A stretch of DNA of 64,000 bases from NCBI GenBank assembly GCA_964602655.1, contig CAZRSF010000031.1, positions 3,013 to 67,012 on the forward strand, given 5' to 3'. The number at the start of each line of letters is the position of its first letter. Position 1 is the first letter of the stretch. A model generated the notes under the pieces. The model had not been told where the DNA came from, did no database searches, and was given only the letters and a program-made list of their open reading frames with translations. The DNA comes from Moduliflexus sp964602655. GTDB taxonomy: Bacteria; Moduliflexota; Moduliflexia; Moduliflexales; Moduliflexaceae. A program made the translations under genes and the position numbers. Shown one piece after another: positions 1-9,640 of this stretch.

Positions 1-2
1 AG

Positions 3-905
3 TTTCAGGCCGCTGGGGTCTGCAAATCGCTCTTAGCCAATGAGAGCGTGCGTTCCATTCCAGTGCTTGTGTTAGCAGAGACGGAAGAGGTAGATGGCGA
101 ATTAAGCTCGCTGGCCAATGTCAAAGGCGTGTTACAACGTCCATTTCAGGCGGAGGACGTCAAATCGAAAATCCAGATGGCGCTGTCAAGCAGCGCGCCA
201 GCCTCTGGCGGAAAAAGCGCCACACGGCCTTCGATGAAGCGAGACGAGCCGATTAAAGTGTTGTCAGTGGACGATAGTTCGGTGGTGCGCAAATTGGTCA
301 CCATGATCTTAACGGCAGAAGGCTTTAAAGTCTCCACGGCGTCAGATGGTCTTGACGGCGTCAATAAAGCCAAAGAAATCAGGCCGGATATTATTCTGCT
401 CGATTTTGTCATGCCGAAAATGAACGGATTTCAGGTGTGCCGTATTTTGCAGAAAGATGAAAAACTTCGACAGATTCCCGTCATTCTTGTCACCTCGAAA
501 GGCGATAAAGTCGGCGATAAATTCGTTGATCAGCTTGGTGTCACCGGGTATATTACCAAACCGTTTCAGCCGGAAGAACTGGTCAGTAAAATTCACCAGA
601 CATTAGAAGGTCTCTCTGCCGAGGCGTCTGCGCCACCAACAGCGCAGGCTGCGCCAACCCCAACGCAAGCGCCCGCCAAAACGGCCTCCGCCGAAGCGAC
701 GGTTGCGCCACCGACAGCCTCCGTGAAACACGCGGTTCAGCAGGACGGAACTCCTACCGCAGGAGGCGACATGGAACAACGCGTGAAAGAGTTGGTGAAG
801 GCAGAAGTTGAGGCGCTAATGGGATCGCTGGAAAAACAGATTGAAAAACTGGTTGTGGAAAAGCTGAATGAATATATTCGCCGAGCGAAAAAGAAAGATG
901 CGTAA
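3..905 (+). CDS. Tandem receiver-domain protein, PilG-like (5' end outside window)
   Basis: The reading frame is open to the window edge, so the start is missing. The first 60 or so codons read as the C-terminal half of a receiver (REC) domain, with a conserved Val-Cys-Lys helix, a hydrophobic strand and a Pro-Phe after the last strand where Lys-Pro is usual. A complete second REC follows: acidic pair D75/D76, phospho-acceptor D119 and K171 (counted from the GTG at 48). An Ala/Pro/Thr-rich linker and a charged C-terminal helix (about the last 45 residues) end the protein. An apparent start at 48 falls inside the first REC and is not the true start. It is the first visible gene of a Pil/Chp-type chemosensory operon and probably accepts phosphate from the hybrid kinase at 4003. 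Confidence 0.85.
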   Translation, partial: FQAAGVCKSLLANESVRSIPVLVLAETEEVDGELSSLANVKGVLQRPFQAEDVKSKIQMALSSSAPASGGKSATRPSMKRDEPIKVLSVDDSSVVRKLVTMILTAEGFKVSTASDGLDGVNKAKEIRPDIILLDFVMPKMNGFQVCRILQKDEKLRQIPVILVTSKGDKVGDKFVDQLGVTGYITKPFQPEELVSKIHQTLEGLSAEASAPPTAQAAPTPTQAPAKTASAEATVAPPTASVKHAVQQDGTPTAGGDMEQRVKELVKAEVEALMGSLEKQIEKLVVEKLNEYIRRAKKKDA

Positions 906-919
906 GGGGCAAGGCTGGT

Positions 920-1282
920 ATGGGGAAAAAAATCTTAATTGTAGATGACAGCATCGTCGAGATCAAGATTCTCCAGGGGTTTCTGGCGGAAACCGATTAT
1001 CGCATCACGGTCGCGCGCGACGGCGAAGAAGGGGAAATGACGGCGAAGACGTTGTTTCCCGATCTGATTTTTTTAGATGTTGTCATGCCGAAAAAAAATG
1101 GATTTCAGGTGTGCCGAGATTTACGTAAAGAACCACAATTCCAGCAAACCCCAATCATCATGTTAACGTCAAAGTCTCAAGACACGGATAAATTTTGGGG
1201 TAAACAGCAAGGCGCGACAGAATATATTACGAAACCGTATGAGAAACAACAAATCCTGGATGTGTTAGCAAAATATCTTTAA
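920..1282 (+). CDS. Single-domain response regulator, CheY/PilH-like
   Basis: A 120-residue stand-alone receiver domain. The acidic pocket D9/D10, phospho-acceptor D53, T83 and K105 are all in the expected places, so it should be phosphorylatable. There is no output domain, which fits a diffusible CheY/PilH role: either passing the signal to the motility machine or acting as a phosphate sink. It starts 14 bases after the preceding gene with a purine-rich AAGGGGCAAGG ahead of the ATG, and a CheW gene follows within 20 bases. Which of CheY or PilH it resembles more cannot be settled by eye. Confidence 0.9.
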   Translation: MGKKILIVDDSIVEIKILQGFLAETDYRITVARDGEEGEMTAKTLFPDLIFLDVVMPKKNGFQVCRDLRKEPQFQQTPIIMLTSKSQDTDKFWGKQQGATEYITKPYEKQQILDVLAKYL

Positions 1283-1301
1283 CAAGAACGATTAGGCACG
1301 T

Positions 1302-1799
1302 ATGGATCGCGTTGATTTTCCATCTCGAACAACAAATGTCACGCCGGATGAAGCTGTCAGCGAAGCGCGCGAACGGATTCAGGTGTGTATTTTCGAACTC
1401 TCCGATCGGTTTTTCGGGTTACGCATTTTCGATGTCCAGGAAATTATGGAAAACTCCCCGATTACGCCGGTGCCGACCACGCCGAATTTCCTGATCGGCG
1501 TGATTAATCTGCGCGGAGACATTGTGCCAATCGTGGACGTTCGTGGAATTTTGCACCTACCATTCAAGGACAGAACTCGTGAAAGCCGCATCATGATATT
1601 GAATATCAACGCGACGCGGGTGGGGATTCTGGTTGACGCGATCAAAGAAGTCTGTCATCTTGATAAAATCGTTCTTCAGGCCGATGTTGTCCAGGCTGGG
1701 CTGGCAGACGGACGATTTATTTCTAATATCATTCAATACAAAGAAGGTTTGCTGGCATTATTGAATTTAACGCACCTGTATAAGAGCATTCAACTGTAA
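1302..1799 (+). CDS. CheW-domain coupling protein, PilI-like
   Basis: A 165-residue protein that is almost entirely one CheW/SH3-like domain. The central stretch with FLIGVINLRGDIVPIVD is the CheW hallmark. In this family the protein links receptor tips to the CheA-type kinase in the polar array. Gene order (receivers, CheW, receptor, hybrid kinase) matches pilG-pilH-pilI-pilJ-chpA of type IV pilus chemosensory systems, so PilI is the nearest role. No membrane segment is visible, and it is expected to be cytoplasmic. Confidence 0.9.
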   Translation: MDRVDFPSRTTNVTPDEAVSEARERIQVCIFELSDRFFGLRIFDVQEIMENSPITPVPTTPNFLIGVINLRGDIVPIVDVRGILHLPFKDRTRESRIMILNINATRVGILVDAIKEVCHLDKIVLQADVVQAGLADGRFISNIIQYKEGLLALLNLTHLYKSIQL

Positions 1800-1926
1800 T
1801 CATCACGCGGCAGTGACGCATGAGAATGGCGGATACAAAACCAACAAAGACAAAGAAACAAGGGAAGAGAGAGCATCTGCGCAAGCGCTCCGTCTTTTCT
1901 CCTTGCTCTTTTCTCTTTCATCGCGA

Positions 1927-3996
1927 ATGAGTCAGGATCAAGGACAGAAAGTCAAACAGGGATTCAGTAATTTTCAGAGTTTTTGGTTCAAATTTTCTAT
2001 ATTGACGGGCGTGTTCGTCCTGGTCGCTGTTCTGGTGAATTGGGGACTCCTGAGTTACATGTATCAGCGCGCGCTTACGCAGGAATTGCAGGAAAAAGGG
2101 CGTATCACCGCGAACTTTCTCAGAGAATACCGGATTCCGAATTATTATAACGAGGGCGATGCCAAAAAATTGGAACAAGCGCTCGCAAGCGCCCGCCAAA
2201 AAGATAAAGCGATTATCTACGCCTTTGTGAAAGACGAAGAGCAGCGAATTGTCGCGCAATCGCCTGAAAAAATCACCGAAAATCTCACCTCAAAGGAACA
2301 GCAGTTGGGCGCGGTCAATTCGTTGAACGACGGAACAGCCATCGCGCATATTCCGGTGACGCTGAAACGCCCGAATGGAACCTGGAATCATGTTGTTGAC
2401 ACTGCGATCCAATTGCTCCCGAATTCCGGAGTCGAATTACACGTCGGCGTCAGCACAGAGACCGGCGGGATTGCGCTGTATAGCTCGATTCAACTGCTAT
2501 TGGTGATTGTGGCATGTATTCTTATCAGCGCCTTGATTCTGCGTATGCTTATTCGTGCCGAAATTCTCGTGCCGTTGGATCAACTTGTCCATTTTATCAA
2601 GCAGATTGCGCAAGGCAACATGGAGCACTCCCTGAATATGGCCGCCAAAAACGAGATGGCGGTCTTAGGCGGCCATTTGACCGAGATGACCGATCAACTG
2701 ACCGGAATGGTACAGACCGAGGCCGACATCAATCGTATGCAGGGGCAGATTATGAATATGTTAAGCACCGTGAGCGCTGCGGCGGATGGGAATTTGACCG
2801 TCGAAGCCGAAGTGACCGCCGATGCGCTCGGTTCCTTAGCGGACGCGTTCAATATGATGGTGGCGAGTTTAGCATCGTTAGTGCAGCAGGTGCGCAACTC
2901 GGCATCGGATATGAGCCTTGCCACGAATGATATTATCGGATCGTCCGAGCAGATGATTCGAGGCGCGGAAGAGCAGCAGAATCATATCAATAATATCACC
3001 AGCGCTGTAGATGAAATCGCCATCTCCATGCAGCAGGTCGCGAATAATGCGGAATCTGCCGCCCGCGCATCGCAAAAAGCGACCGAAGCCGCGCAGCAAG
3101 GCGAAAAATCGGTGGAAGAAACCATTCGTGGGATGCATCGCATTCGCAACACCGTGCAAGTCACCAGTAAGAAAATCAAAAGCCTCGGCGACCGTTCGAT
3201 TGAAATCAACGAAATTATTACCACCATTGACGACATTGCGCGGCAAACTACGATTCTGGCCTTGAACGCGGCCATCGAAGCGGCGCGCGCCGGCGAGCAT
3301 GGACGCGGGTTCGGCGTCGTTGCCGAAGAAGTGCGTAAATTAGCGGAACGTTCCAGTAAAGCGACCAAAGATATTGCCGATCTGATCAAAGGTATTCAGG
3401 CTGAGACCAACGAAGCGGTGCGCACGATGGAAGAGGGCACGCGCGAAGTGGAAGAAGGGACGCGGCTCGCCGATATTGCCGGCTCGTCGTTGAAAGAAAT
3501 TGATAAGAGCGTTGATCAGGTTGCCAACTTGATTCAAGAAATCTCGTTAGCCGCGAAACAGCAGGCGCGCGGGACTGACGGCGTGGTGCGTTCGATGGAA
3601 ACGATTTCCGATATTACGCTCTCTCACGGCGAAGGCGTGCGCAAAACCACCACAACGATTCAACAATTAGCGATGCTGTCCGCCCGTTTGGTTGCGGCGA
3701 TTGGTAATTTTAAAATCGCGGAAACCGGCGGACGCACAGAAACTGCCAAACCCAAACCGATTGCGTCGGCGTCGCAACCGAAACCACAGCCAAAGCCTCA
3801 GCCCCAATCACAGCCAAAGCCTCAAGCTAAACCACAACCGATTGAGGCCAAGTCGCAACCGCAGTCTGCCATGATGTCGTCGGCGCAGCAACAGCCGGAA
3901 GAGACAGCGAAACTCCGCGCCATGTTCGGCGCTGAAGAGGACGATGATGAGGTCGAATTGATTACGGAAGAGGATTTCGGCATTGTCGAAAAATAG
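1927..3996 (+). CDS. Methyl-accepting chemotaxis protein, PilJ-like
   Basis: Transmembrane receptor of the cluster. From the preferred ATG at 1927 it has one membrane helix near residues 22-44, an extracytoplasmic domain of about 140 residues, a second helix near 187-209, a HAMP domain, a second HAMP-like stretch, and a long helical signalling domain whose hairpin tip includes the conserved ILALNAAIEAARAGEHGRGF. The C-terminus is a Pro/Gln/Lys-rich linker and an acidic tail. The frame extends upstream to a GTG at 1813, but that stretch is low-complexity (FSLLFSLSS) and looks non-coding. Neither start has a convincing ribosome site, so the start is uncertain. The sensory domain is not recognised. 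Confidence 0.88.
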   Translation: MSQDQGQKVKQGFSNFQSFWFKFSILTGVFVLVAVLVNWGLLSYMYQRALTQELQEKGRITANFLREYRIPNYYNEGDAKKLEQALASARQKDKAIIYAFVKDEEQRIVAQSPEKITENLTSKEQQLGAVNSLNDGTAIAHIPVTLKRPNGTWNHVVDTAIQLLPNSGVELHVGVSTETGGIALYSSIQLLLVIVACILISALILRMLIRAEILVPLDQLVHFIKQIAQGNMEHSLNMAAKNEMAVLGGHLTEMTDQLTGMVQTEADINRMQGQIMNMLSTVSAAADGNLTVEAEVTADALGSLADAFNMMVASLASLVQQVRNSASDMSLATNDIIGSSEQMIRGAEEQQNHINNITSAVDEIAISMQQVANNAESAARASQKATEAAQQGEKSVEETIRGMHRIRNTVQVTSKKIKSLGDRSIEINEIITTIDDIARQTTILALNAAIEAARAGEHGRGFGVVAEEVRKLAERSSKATKDIADLIKGIQAETNEAVRTMEEGTREVEEGTRLADIAGSSLKEIDKSVDQVANLIQEISLAAKQQARGTDGVVRSMETISDITLSHGEGVRKTTTTIQQLAMLSARLVAAIGNFKIAETGGRTETAKPKPIASASQPKPQPKPQPQSQPKPQAKPQPIEAKSQPQSAMMSSAQQQPEETAKLRAMFGAEEDDDEVELITEEDFGIVEK

Positions 3997-4002
3997 CTGC
4001 CA

Positions 4003-6600
4003 ATGAGTGAAGGGTTTAATCGTTCCGACATTGTTGATTTTTTCCTGGTCGAAGCCAGCGAACACCTGCAAATCCTGAATGACGGTCTCCTTTCTTTAGA
4101 AGAAAACAGCGAAGACTTGAGCGTGGTGGATGAAATTTTTCGTTCCGCCCACACCATCAAAGGCTCAGCCGCGATGTTAGGCTTCAATGTCGTCAGCAAA
4201 TTGGCGCATAAGATGGAGGATTTGCTGGGAAAGATTCGAAGCCGGGAACTGGATTTCTCAGAAGCGGTGGTGGACTTGCTCCTCCAATCGGTAGATACGC
4301 TGACGATCCAGGTCGAAAACATTCCCAAAGGGCAGGCTGAGGATGAAAGCATCCTCTTGATGTTCGATGATCTGTATGCGGAATATTTAAGCGAGGGCAA
4401 ACCCAAAAGCGAAAAACCGATTCCCCCGAAAGCCAAAGCCTCGCAGCCTCCGAAAGAAGAACCTGAAGAGGAACTGGAACTCCCTGAAGACCTTGATCTG
4501 GACGGATTAGCCGATCTTCTGCCCGAAGAAGAGGACGAGGTTGAGATTCCTCCCCCACCGCCGGTTGAAAAACCGAAAATCGCGAAACCAGTCACTCCGG
4601 CAAAGAAAGCGTCGCCTGAACGCCGCGCTGAATCCGCAAAACCAGAGGATACCGAACGGTCATTAGTCTCCGCCAGCGACCAGAAAATTATCAAAGTCGG
4701 CGTTGAAGGCTTGAATTTGCTGATGAATTTAGTCGGCGAATTGGTCATCAACCGCACTCGACTCGATCAGCGCATCCTGTATGTCAGCAAAATCAGCTCG
4801 GAGTTGAATTTCAGCCAGGAACGCCTGTTGAAAGTCATTCGCGATTTCAAAGAAAAATACGAATTCGGACAGGTCGGCAACAACCTTGTCGCGCGAAGCA
4901 AATCAGGCGCATCAGGAGAATTTCAGGAAACGCAAACGGCATCGGAATTGCTGGATGGGTTTTTTGATATGGAGTTCGATCAATACGACGATTTTAATAT
5001 TCTGTCCCGCAGCCTCATGGAGATCGGATCGGATATTTCGGAAATCATGAACGAATTGACCGATTTCTTCGAGCAGTTCGAAGAAGAGTCCTCGCAAATT
5101 CGTCGAATTACGAACGACCTGCAAGAGGAAATCACGAACATTCGCATGGTGCCGGTCGGGCAGTTATTCAGCCGCTTCCACCGATTGGTGCGGGACGTGT
5201 CCAAAGAAGAAAACAAGCAGGTTGCGCTGAAATTGTCTGGCGAAGACGCCAAACTCGATAAAACCGTGATTAATGAAATCTCCGATCCGCTCATGCACTT
5301 AGTGCGAAATTCCGTCTCGCACGGCATCGAACTGCCGGAAGCGCGCGAAGCGAGAGGCAAGCCCGCGGAAGGCACAATCAACCTGAACGCCTTCAAAGAA
5401 GGCGATAACATTATTATTGAGATTCTTGATGACGGCAACGGCATAGACGTGCAGCGCGTGCGCGAAACGATTGCGGAAAAAGGATTGCGCTCGATGGCAG
5501 AGATCGAACGCATGTCCGATGATGACGCGATTAAGTTTATTTTCGCGCCCGGCTTCTCAACCAAAAAGGAAGTCAGTTCCATCTCCGGGCGCGGTGTTGG
5601 CATGGATGTCGTCAAAACCAACATCTCCAAACTCGGCGGCACCATTGAGATCAAAACGGAATTGGGCAAAGGCACCAGATTTTCCATCAAACTCCCGCTA
5701 ACGCTCGTCATTTATGCCGCGCTGCTGGTCAAATGCGGCGATCAGGAATTTGCCATTTCGTTGACATCCGTCGAAGAAACGGCCAGAATTCCGCTCTATC
5801 ATATCCATAATATCGGCAAACAAGAGGTCATTAAATTGCGCGATCAGGTACTCCCGATCCGGCGGTTGAGCCGGATTTTGCAATACCCATCGAGCATGAA
5901 TAGCGCTGCCGCAGGCACACAGCAGTATGTACCGATCGTGATTGTTCGTTCTGCCGAACATCCGCTTGCGCTGGTCGTAGATGAATTGATCGGTCAGGAA
6001 ACCATCGTCATCAAGCCGTTAGGCGATTATTTGAAGAAAGTCAAATTATTCTCCGGTGCAACGATTTCCGGCGAAGGAAAAGTTCGTTTGATTCTTGATA
6101 TTCCGACGATTGTCGAACGCGAACTCCTCTCTGGTCTGCCCGCAGCGATTTCCGCCGCCACCATCCGCATTGATGAAAACACGCTTGAAACGCCGATTAT
6201 GCCGACTGCTGAAGCGACGCCTGAAGTGCTGCTGTTAGTGGATGATTCTATCAGCATTCGCAAGGTGATTGCCATGATGCTGGAAAAAGCCGGCTATAAG
6301 GTAGATGTGGCCGTAGATGGCGTCGAGGCGATGGAAAAACTGACCAATAAGCCGTATACGCTGTTGATTACCGATCTGGAAATGCCGCGCATGCATGGCT
6401 ATGAATTGATTGCAGAAGTCAAAGGGAATCAGGCGACGCAGTCTCTGCCGATTGTGGTGATGACCTCCCGCGCAGGCGAAAAACACCAGAACAAAGCGAT
6501 TGAACTCGGCGCTGATGACTATATTGTCAAACCGGTAGATGAAGAAACCTTGTTGAACAGCATCCGAAAACTCATGGCGGAACGGCAAGAGGTTGGATAA
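4003..6600 (+). CDS. Hybrid chemotaxis histidine kinase, ChpA/CheA-type with C-terminal receiver
   Basis: An 865-residue CheA-type kinase. Domains in order: one HPt domain with phospho-acceptor H50 (in HTIKGSA); a Pro/Glu/Lys-rich linker of about 90 residues; a dimerisation region; a GHKL ATPase with N-box H432, D476-D477-G478 and the GRGVGMD box at 529-535; a CheW-like regulatory domain near 565-700; and a receiver with phospho-acceptor D791. There is only one HPt, against many in Pseudomonas ChpA, so it is closer to FrzE-type CheA-REC proteins in size. It starts 6 bases after the receptor gene. It should phosphorylate its own receiver, the stand-alone receivers and CheB. Confidence 0.93.
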   Translation: MSEGFNRSDIVDFFLVEASEHLQILNDGLLSLEENSEDLSVVDEIFRSAHTIKGSAAMLGFNVVSKLAHKMEDLLGKIRSRELDFSEAVVDLLLQSVDTLTIQVENIPKGQAEDESILLMFDDLYAEYLSEGKPKSEKPIPPKAKASQPPKEEPEEELELPEDLDLDGLADLLPEEEDEVEIPPPPPVEKPKIAKPVTPAKKASPERRAESAKPEDTERSLVSASDQKIIKVGVEGLNLLMNLVGELVINRTRLDQRILYVSKISSELNFSQERLLKVIRDFKEKYEFGQVGNNLVARSKSGASGEFQETQTASELLDGFFDMEFDQYDDFNILSRSLMEIGSDISEIMNELTDFFEQFEEESSQIRRITNDLQEEITNIRMVPVGQLFSRFHRLVRDVSKEENKQVALKLSGEDAKLDKTVINEISDPLMHLVRNSVSHGIELPEAREARGKPAEGTINLNAFKEGDNIIIEILDDGNGIDVQRVRETIAEKGLRSMAEIERMSDDDAIKFIFAPGFSTKKEVSSISGRGVGMDVVKTNISKLGGTIEIKTELGKGTRFSIKLPLTLVIYAALLVKCGDQEFAISLTSVEETARIPLYHIHNIGKQEVIKLRDQVLPIRRLSRILQYPSSMNSAAAGTQQYVPIVIVRSAEHPLALVVDELIGQETIVIKPLGDYLKKVKLFSGATISGEGKVRLILDIPTIVERELLSGLPAAISAATIRIDENTLETPIMPTAEATPEVLLLVDDSISIRKVIAMMLEKAGYKVDVAVDGVEAMEKLTNKPYTLLITDLEMPRMHGYELIAEVKGNQATQSLPIVVMTSRAGEKHQNKAIELGADDYIVKPVDEETLLNSIRKLMAERQEVG

Positions 6601-6602
6601 GC

Positions 6603-7718
6603 GTGATGATACGGGTGTTGGTCGTAGATGATTCCGCGCTCATGCTCCGTTTGTTGAGCGAGATGATTAATGCCGACCCTGAGCTTGAAGTGGTCGGCAC
6701 AGCCTCGCATGGGTATGAAGCTGTGCGCAAAACTGAAGGATTGCGCCCGGACGTGATCACGATGGACGTGAATATGCCCCACATGGACGGACTGAAAGCC
6801 GTGGAGCAAATTATGAGCGCCATGCCGACCCCCATCGTCATGATCAGTTCTCTGACGCAGACAGGCGCCGAGACCACAATCAGCGCGCTTGATCTCGGCG
6901 CGATTGACTTTGTGTACAAACCCTCCGGCGTCGTGTCCCCGGATATTACGGAATTGGCTGGAGAAATTACGTCAAAAATCAAACTAGCCTCAAAAATTCG
7001 TGTGGTCCGCAGCGTCAAACGTCATCGTTCCACCCCGATTACCTTGCCGAAAAAAATGGCGCGCTCTACGCATGACAACGATGTTGATGTGGAAGGCGCG
7101 ATCTTCAAATATGTCCTGTCGAATTATTCCGGCAATGTCTATAAATATGAAAAAGTCGTCGCTATCGGCTGTTCCACTGGCGGGCCGCAGGCATTGAACG
7201 AACTGCTCCCGCGTTTCCCGATGAATTTCGAAGCGCCGATATTGATTGTGCAACACATGCCGCAAAAATTTACCGGGAAGCTCGCGGAACTTTTGAATAG
7301 CCGCATTTCGCTGGATGTCGTCGAAGCGCAATCGGGAATGAAAATTCGCAAAGGCATGGTCTATATCGCTCCGGGCGGGCATCACCTCAAAATTCTGGCA
7401 GACCGCACGATTGCCCTGCTCGATGGCCCGAAACGTCCTTCGGAACCCTGCCCATCAGTTGATATGCTGATGCGATCCGCGGCGTCCGTCTTCGGCAGTC
7501 ACGCAATCGGCGTCTTGCTGACCGGCATGGGCGATGACGGCGTGGCTGGCATGAATGCCATCAAAGATGCGAAAGGCCGCACCATTGCCCAGGATGAGGA
7601 ATCGTCGCTCGTCTTCGGAATGCCGCGCATGGCGATTGAGTCCGGTTGCGTGGACGCGATTGTGCCGTTGTCGCGAGTGGCGGATGAAATTATCGAATGT
7701 GTGCTGGGAAGGCGGTAA
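6603..7718 (+). CDS. cheB: Chemotaxis glutamate methylesterase/deamidase CheB
   Basis: A two-domain CheB of normal length (371 residues). The N-terminal receiver has D10/D11-type acidic residues and phospho-acceptor D55. The C-terminal methylesterase shows the catalytic triad S191 (in GCSTGGPQ), H218 (in VQHMP) and D312 (in GMGDDGVAGM). It removes methyl groups from receptor glutamates for adaptation. The start is GTG at 6603 or ATG at 6606, two to five bases after the kinase stop, so it is translationally coupled. No CheR methyltransferase is in the window; it must lie elsewhere if adaptation is methylation-based. Confidence 0.95.
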   Translation: MMIRVLVVDDSALMLRLLSEMINADPELEVVGTASHGYEAVRKTEGLRPDVITMDVNMPHMDGLKAVEQIMSAMPTPIVMISSLTQTGAETTISALDLGAIDFVYKPSGVVSPDITELAGEITSKIKLASKIRVVRSVKRHRSTPITLPKKMARSTHDNDVDVEGAIFKYVLSNYSGNVYKYEKVVAIGCSTGGPQALNELLPRFPMNFEAPILIVQHMPQKFTGKLAELLNSRISLDVVEAQSGMKIRKGMVYIAPGGHHLKILADRTIALLDGPKRPSEPCPSVDMLMRSAASVFGSHAIGVLLTGMGDDGVAGMNAIKDAKGRTIAQDEESSLVFGMPRMAIESGCVDAIVPLSRVADEIIECVLGRR

Positions 7719-7898
7719 AATCAGGCCGATTCAGGCGGAAAGCCTGCCAATGCAATCAGCATGAACGGAAAGAATCGAGAACATTCCGAATTTCCCCTAT
7801 TGGGAGGGGGAAGGGGTGGGGTTGATTCCTATTTTCGAATCCTGTCTGTGAACATTTTTTGCAAAAAAACCTGATCTTTGCCACTTTTTGCTTGCTAT

Positions 7899-8435
7899 AT
7901 GGAAGAAACTGGAGTACGGTTACTCTGTTTTGAATTGTGTGGCGAAAAATTCGCCTTTAACCTCGATTATCTCGTGGAAATCGTGCGCATTCAGCCGGGC
8001 GAGATTACCCTATGGTACTCCCCTGTGCCGATTATTCGCGGAAGATGGAATTATCGCGGTCAATCGTTATGCATTATTGACGTGCGCGAATTTTTCGAAT
8101 TGGAAACTCCCGCAGCAAAGCGGATGCAAGAGGCGGGAACACATGACCTTGAACAAGAACGAGGGACGAAAAGCATACTTGTTGTCTCAATCCAGAATCG
8201 CTTGTTTGGCCTGCTGACAGATCGAGTGCTGCAAATGCAGCCGCTTCTTCAGTATTACGAATACCCGGCGCTGGTTTCGACACTCCCTCGTCGCTATTTT
8301 GCAGGCATATCCATGCGAGAGGCTGAATTGGTGCTGCTCTTAGCCATCGAAGATTTTGTCAGAGACTATGAATGGGACATCCTCTCCGAGGAGCTAAACG
8401 CACAAGCGGAATCGTCGCTCGCGTCCGCTGCATGA
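7899..8435 (+). CDS. Second CheW-domain protein
   Basis: A CheW-like domain protein of 178 residues from the ATG at 7899. The open frame reaches back to a TTG at 7878 with no clear ribosome site at either. The centre has the IIRGRWNYRGQSLCIIDVRE strand pair equivalent to the INLRG..VPIVD core of CheW. A 180-base gap separates it from cheB, so it may have its own promoter. A second coupling protein in one cluster is common (PilI/ChpC in Pseudomonas), and this one could link a different receptor set. It ends within 15 bases of the next gene. Confidence 0.8.
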   Translation: MEETGVRLLCFELCGEKFAFNLDYLVEIVRIQPGEITLWYSPVPIIRGRWNYRGQSLCIIDVREFFELETPAAKRMQEAGTHDLEQERGTKSILVVSIQNRLFGLLTDRVLQMQPLLQYYEYPALVSTLPRRYFAGISMREAELVLLLAIEDFVRDYEWDILSEELNAQAESSLASAA

Positions 8436-8449
8436 AAGGAGAAAACATA

Positions 8450-9496
8450 ATGGCGCAAAAAGTGCTTATTGCTGATGATCAGATTGCCTCGCGGCGCATG
8501 TTGGAAATGGTGTTGTCGCGCGAAGGGTATGATGTCATTTCTGTCGGTTCCGGGGCGGAAGCGTTAGACTCCGTGAAACAGAAACGACCCGATATCGCCT
8601 TAATTGATGCGATGATGCCGGAAGTTGACGGTTATCAGGTGTGTGAAACCCTGAAAAAAAATCCGAATTTCAAAAATCTGCCTGTGATTCTCCTGGCTGG
8701 AAAATATGAAGCCTTTGACAAAGAACGCGGCATCAAAATGGTGGGAGAAAAAGCGATCTTAAGCAAACCGGCCAAATCCGGCGATATTCTCGCGAAAGTG
8801 CAGCAAATCCTCGCAGACCAGGCGAAACAGGCGCAAGCTGCGAAAGAAGCCGCGCTGCCCAAAGCCAAAGTCGCCGAAGAGCCACCGGTGGTACAGGAAG
8901 AATACGAATTCGACGAAGATTCCGAAGAAGCCGATTTAGTCGTAGAAAGTGAAATACTCGAAGAAGGCGAAGTCTTCGATATGGGCGACGATGGGGATAC
9001 GGAGGATTTCTCGATTTCGGAAGACGAACTGTTGGCAGAAGAAGAGGTCGAGGAAGATGAGGCGCTGGTAGAAGAGATGCAAGCGGTTGAAGAAAAAGCG
9101 CCGGTACCGCAAGCCGCTCCGACTCCGGACGTGGAAGAAGAATCTCTGGTAGAGGATGAAGAATTGCTGGTAGAAGAGATGGAAGCGGTTGAAGAAGAAA
9201 TCCCGGTGCCGAAAATTGTTCCGACGGCCAAACCTGCGCCAGCGGCGGCACCAAAATCCGCAGAAAAAGCAGCGCCGAAACCGCCGACAATGCAGGCGAT
9301 TTCAGAGATTTCCGACGAAAAGCTTGACATGATTACCGAGGAAATTGCACAACGATTAGCCGGAAAACTTGTCCCGGCGCTGATGCAGGAACTCGCGGCG
9401 TATCTGCTGCAATATCCGGTGGTGAGCACAATCATCAACAATACCAGCAAACGGTTAGTGAAAGAGTTGCTGCCGGACATCAAAGATCACATCTGA
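8450..9496 (+). CDS. Receiver-domain protein with acidic repeat linker and C-terminal helical domain
   Basis: The start is the ATG at 8450, preceded by AAAGGAG; a longer frame from 8372 overlaps the CheW gene and is rejected. Residues 1-125 are a receiver domain with an ADD acidic pocket and a phospho-acceptor Asp in LIDAMMP; the usual Lys-Pro follows in SKPAK. Residues about 135-270 are very acidic and contain a duplicated unit LVEEMxAVEExxPVP. The last 75 residues form a predicted helical domain resembling the charged C-terminal helices of the first gene of the operon. FrzS-like localisation proteins have a similar receiver-plus-extended-tail layout, but homology to FrzS is not claimed. Confidence 0.75.
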   Translation: MAQKVLIADDQIASRRMLEMVLSREGYDVISVGSGAEALDSVKQKRPDIALIDAMMPEVDGYQVCETLKKNPNFKNLPVILLAGKYEAFDKERGIKMVGEKAILSKPAKSGDILAKVQQILADQAKQAQAAKEAALPKAKVAEEPPVVQEEYEFDEDSEEADLVVESEILEEGEVFDMGDDGDTEDFSISEDELLAEEEVEEDEALVEEMQAVEEKAPVPQAAPTPDVEEESLVEDEELLVEEMEAVEEEIPVPKIVPTAKPAPAAAPKSAEKAAPKPPTMQAISEISDEKLDMITEEIAQRLAGKLVPALMQELAAYLLQYPVVSTIINNTSKRLVKELLPDIKDHI

Positions 9497-9558
9497 GCGT
9501 TTTCTCAAGGGAACGAATCGCTGCGGCCTGCTGAACCGGGAAGGACAACGTGTTGTAA

Positions 9559-9586
9559 GCCAACGCGCTGAATGAAGCGCGTTGGC
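9559..9586. terminator. Hairpin downstream of the chemosensory operon
   Basis: A perfect 11-bp inverted repeat, GCCAACGCGCT / AGCGCGTTGGC, with a 6-base loop lies in the gap between the last chemosensory gene and valS. There is no T-run after it, so it is either a weak terminator or another short palindromic repeat. Confidence 0.4.
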
Positions 9587-9640
9587 AATGAATGCCGAAC
9601 GTGACGTGTTGAGCGTGACCAATGAAATGAGGAAAACCAG

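Noticed and set aside
3822..4757. Minus-strand open frame (311 codons)
   Set aside because: Ser-rich complement of the receptor tail and the HPt/linker of the hybrid kinase.
8372..8449. Upstream extension of the acidic-tail receiver protein
   Set aside because: Overlaps the CheW gene; AAAGGAG and a typical receiver start point to the ATG at 8450.
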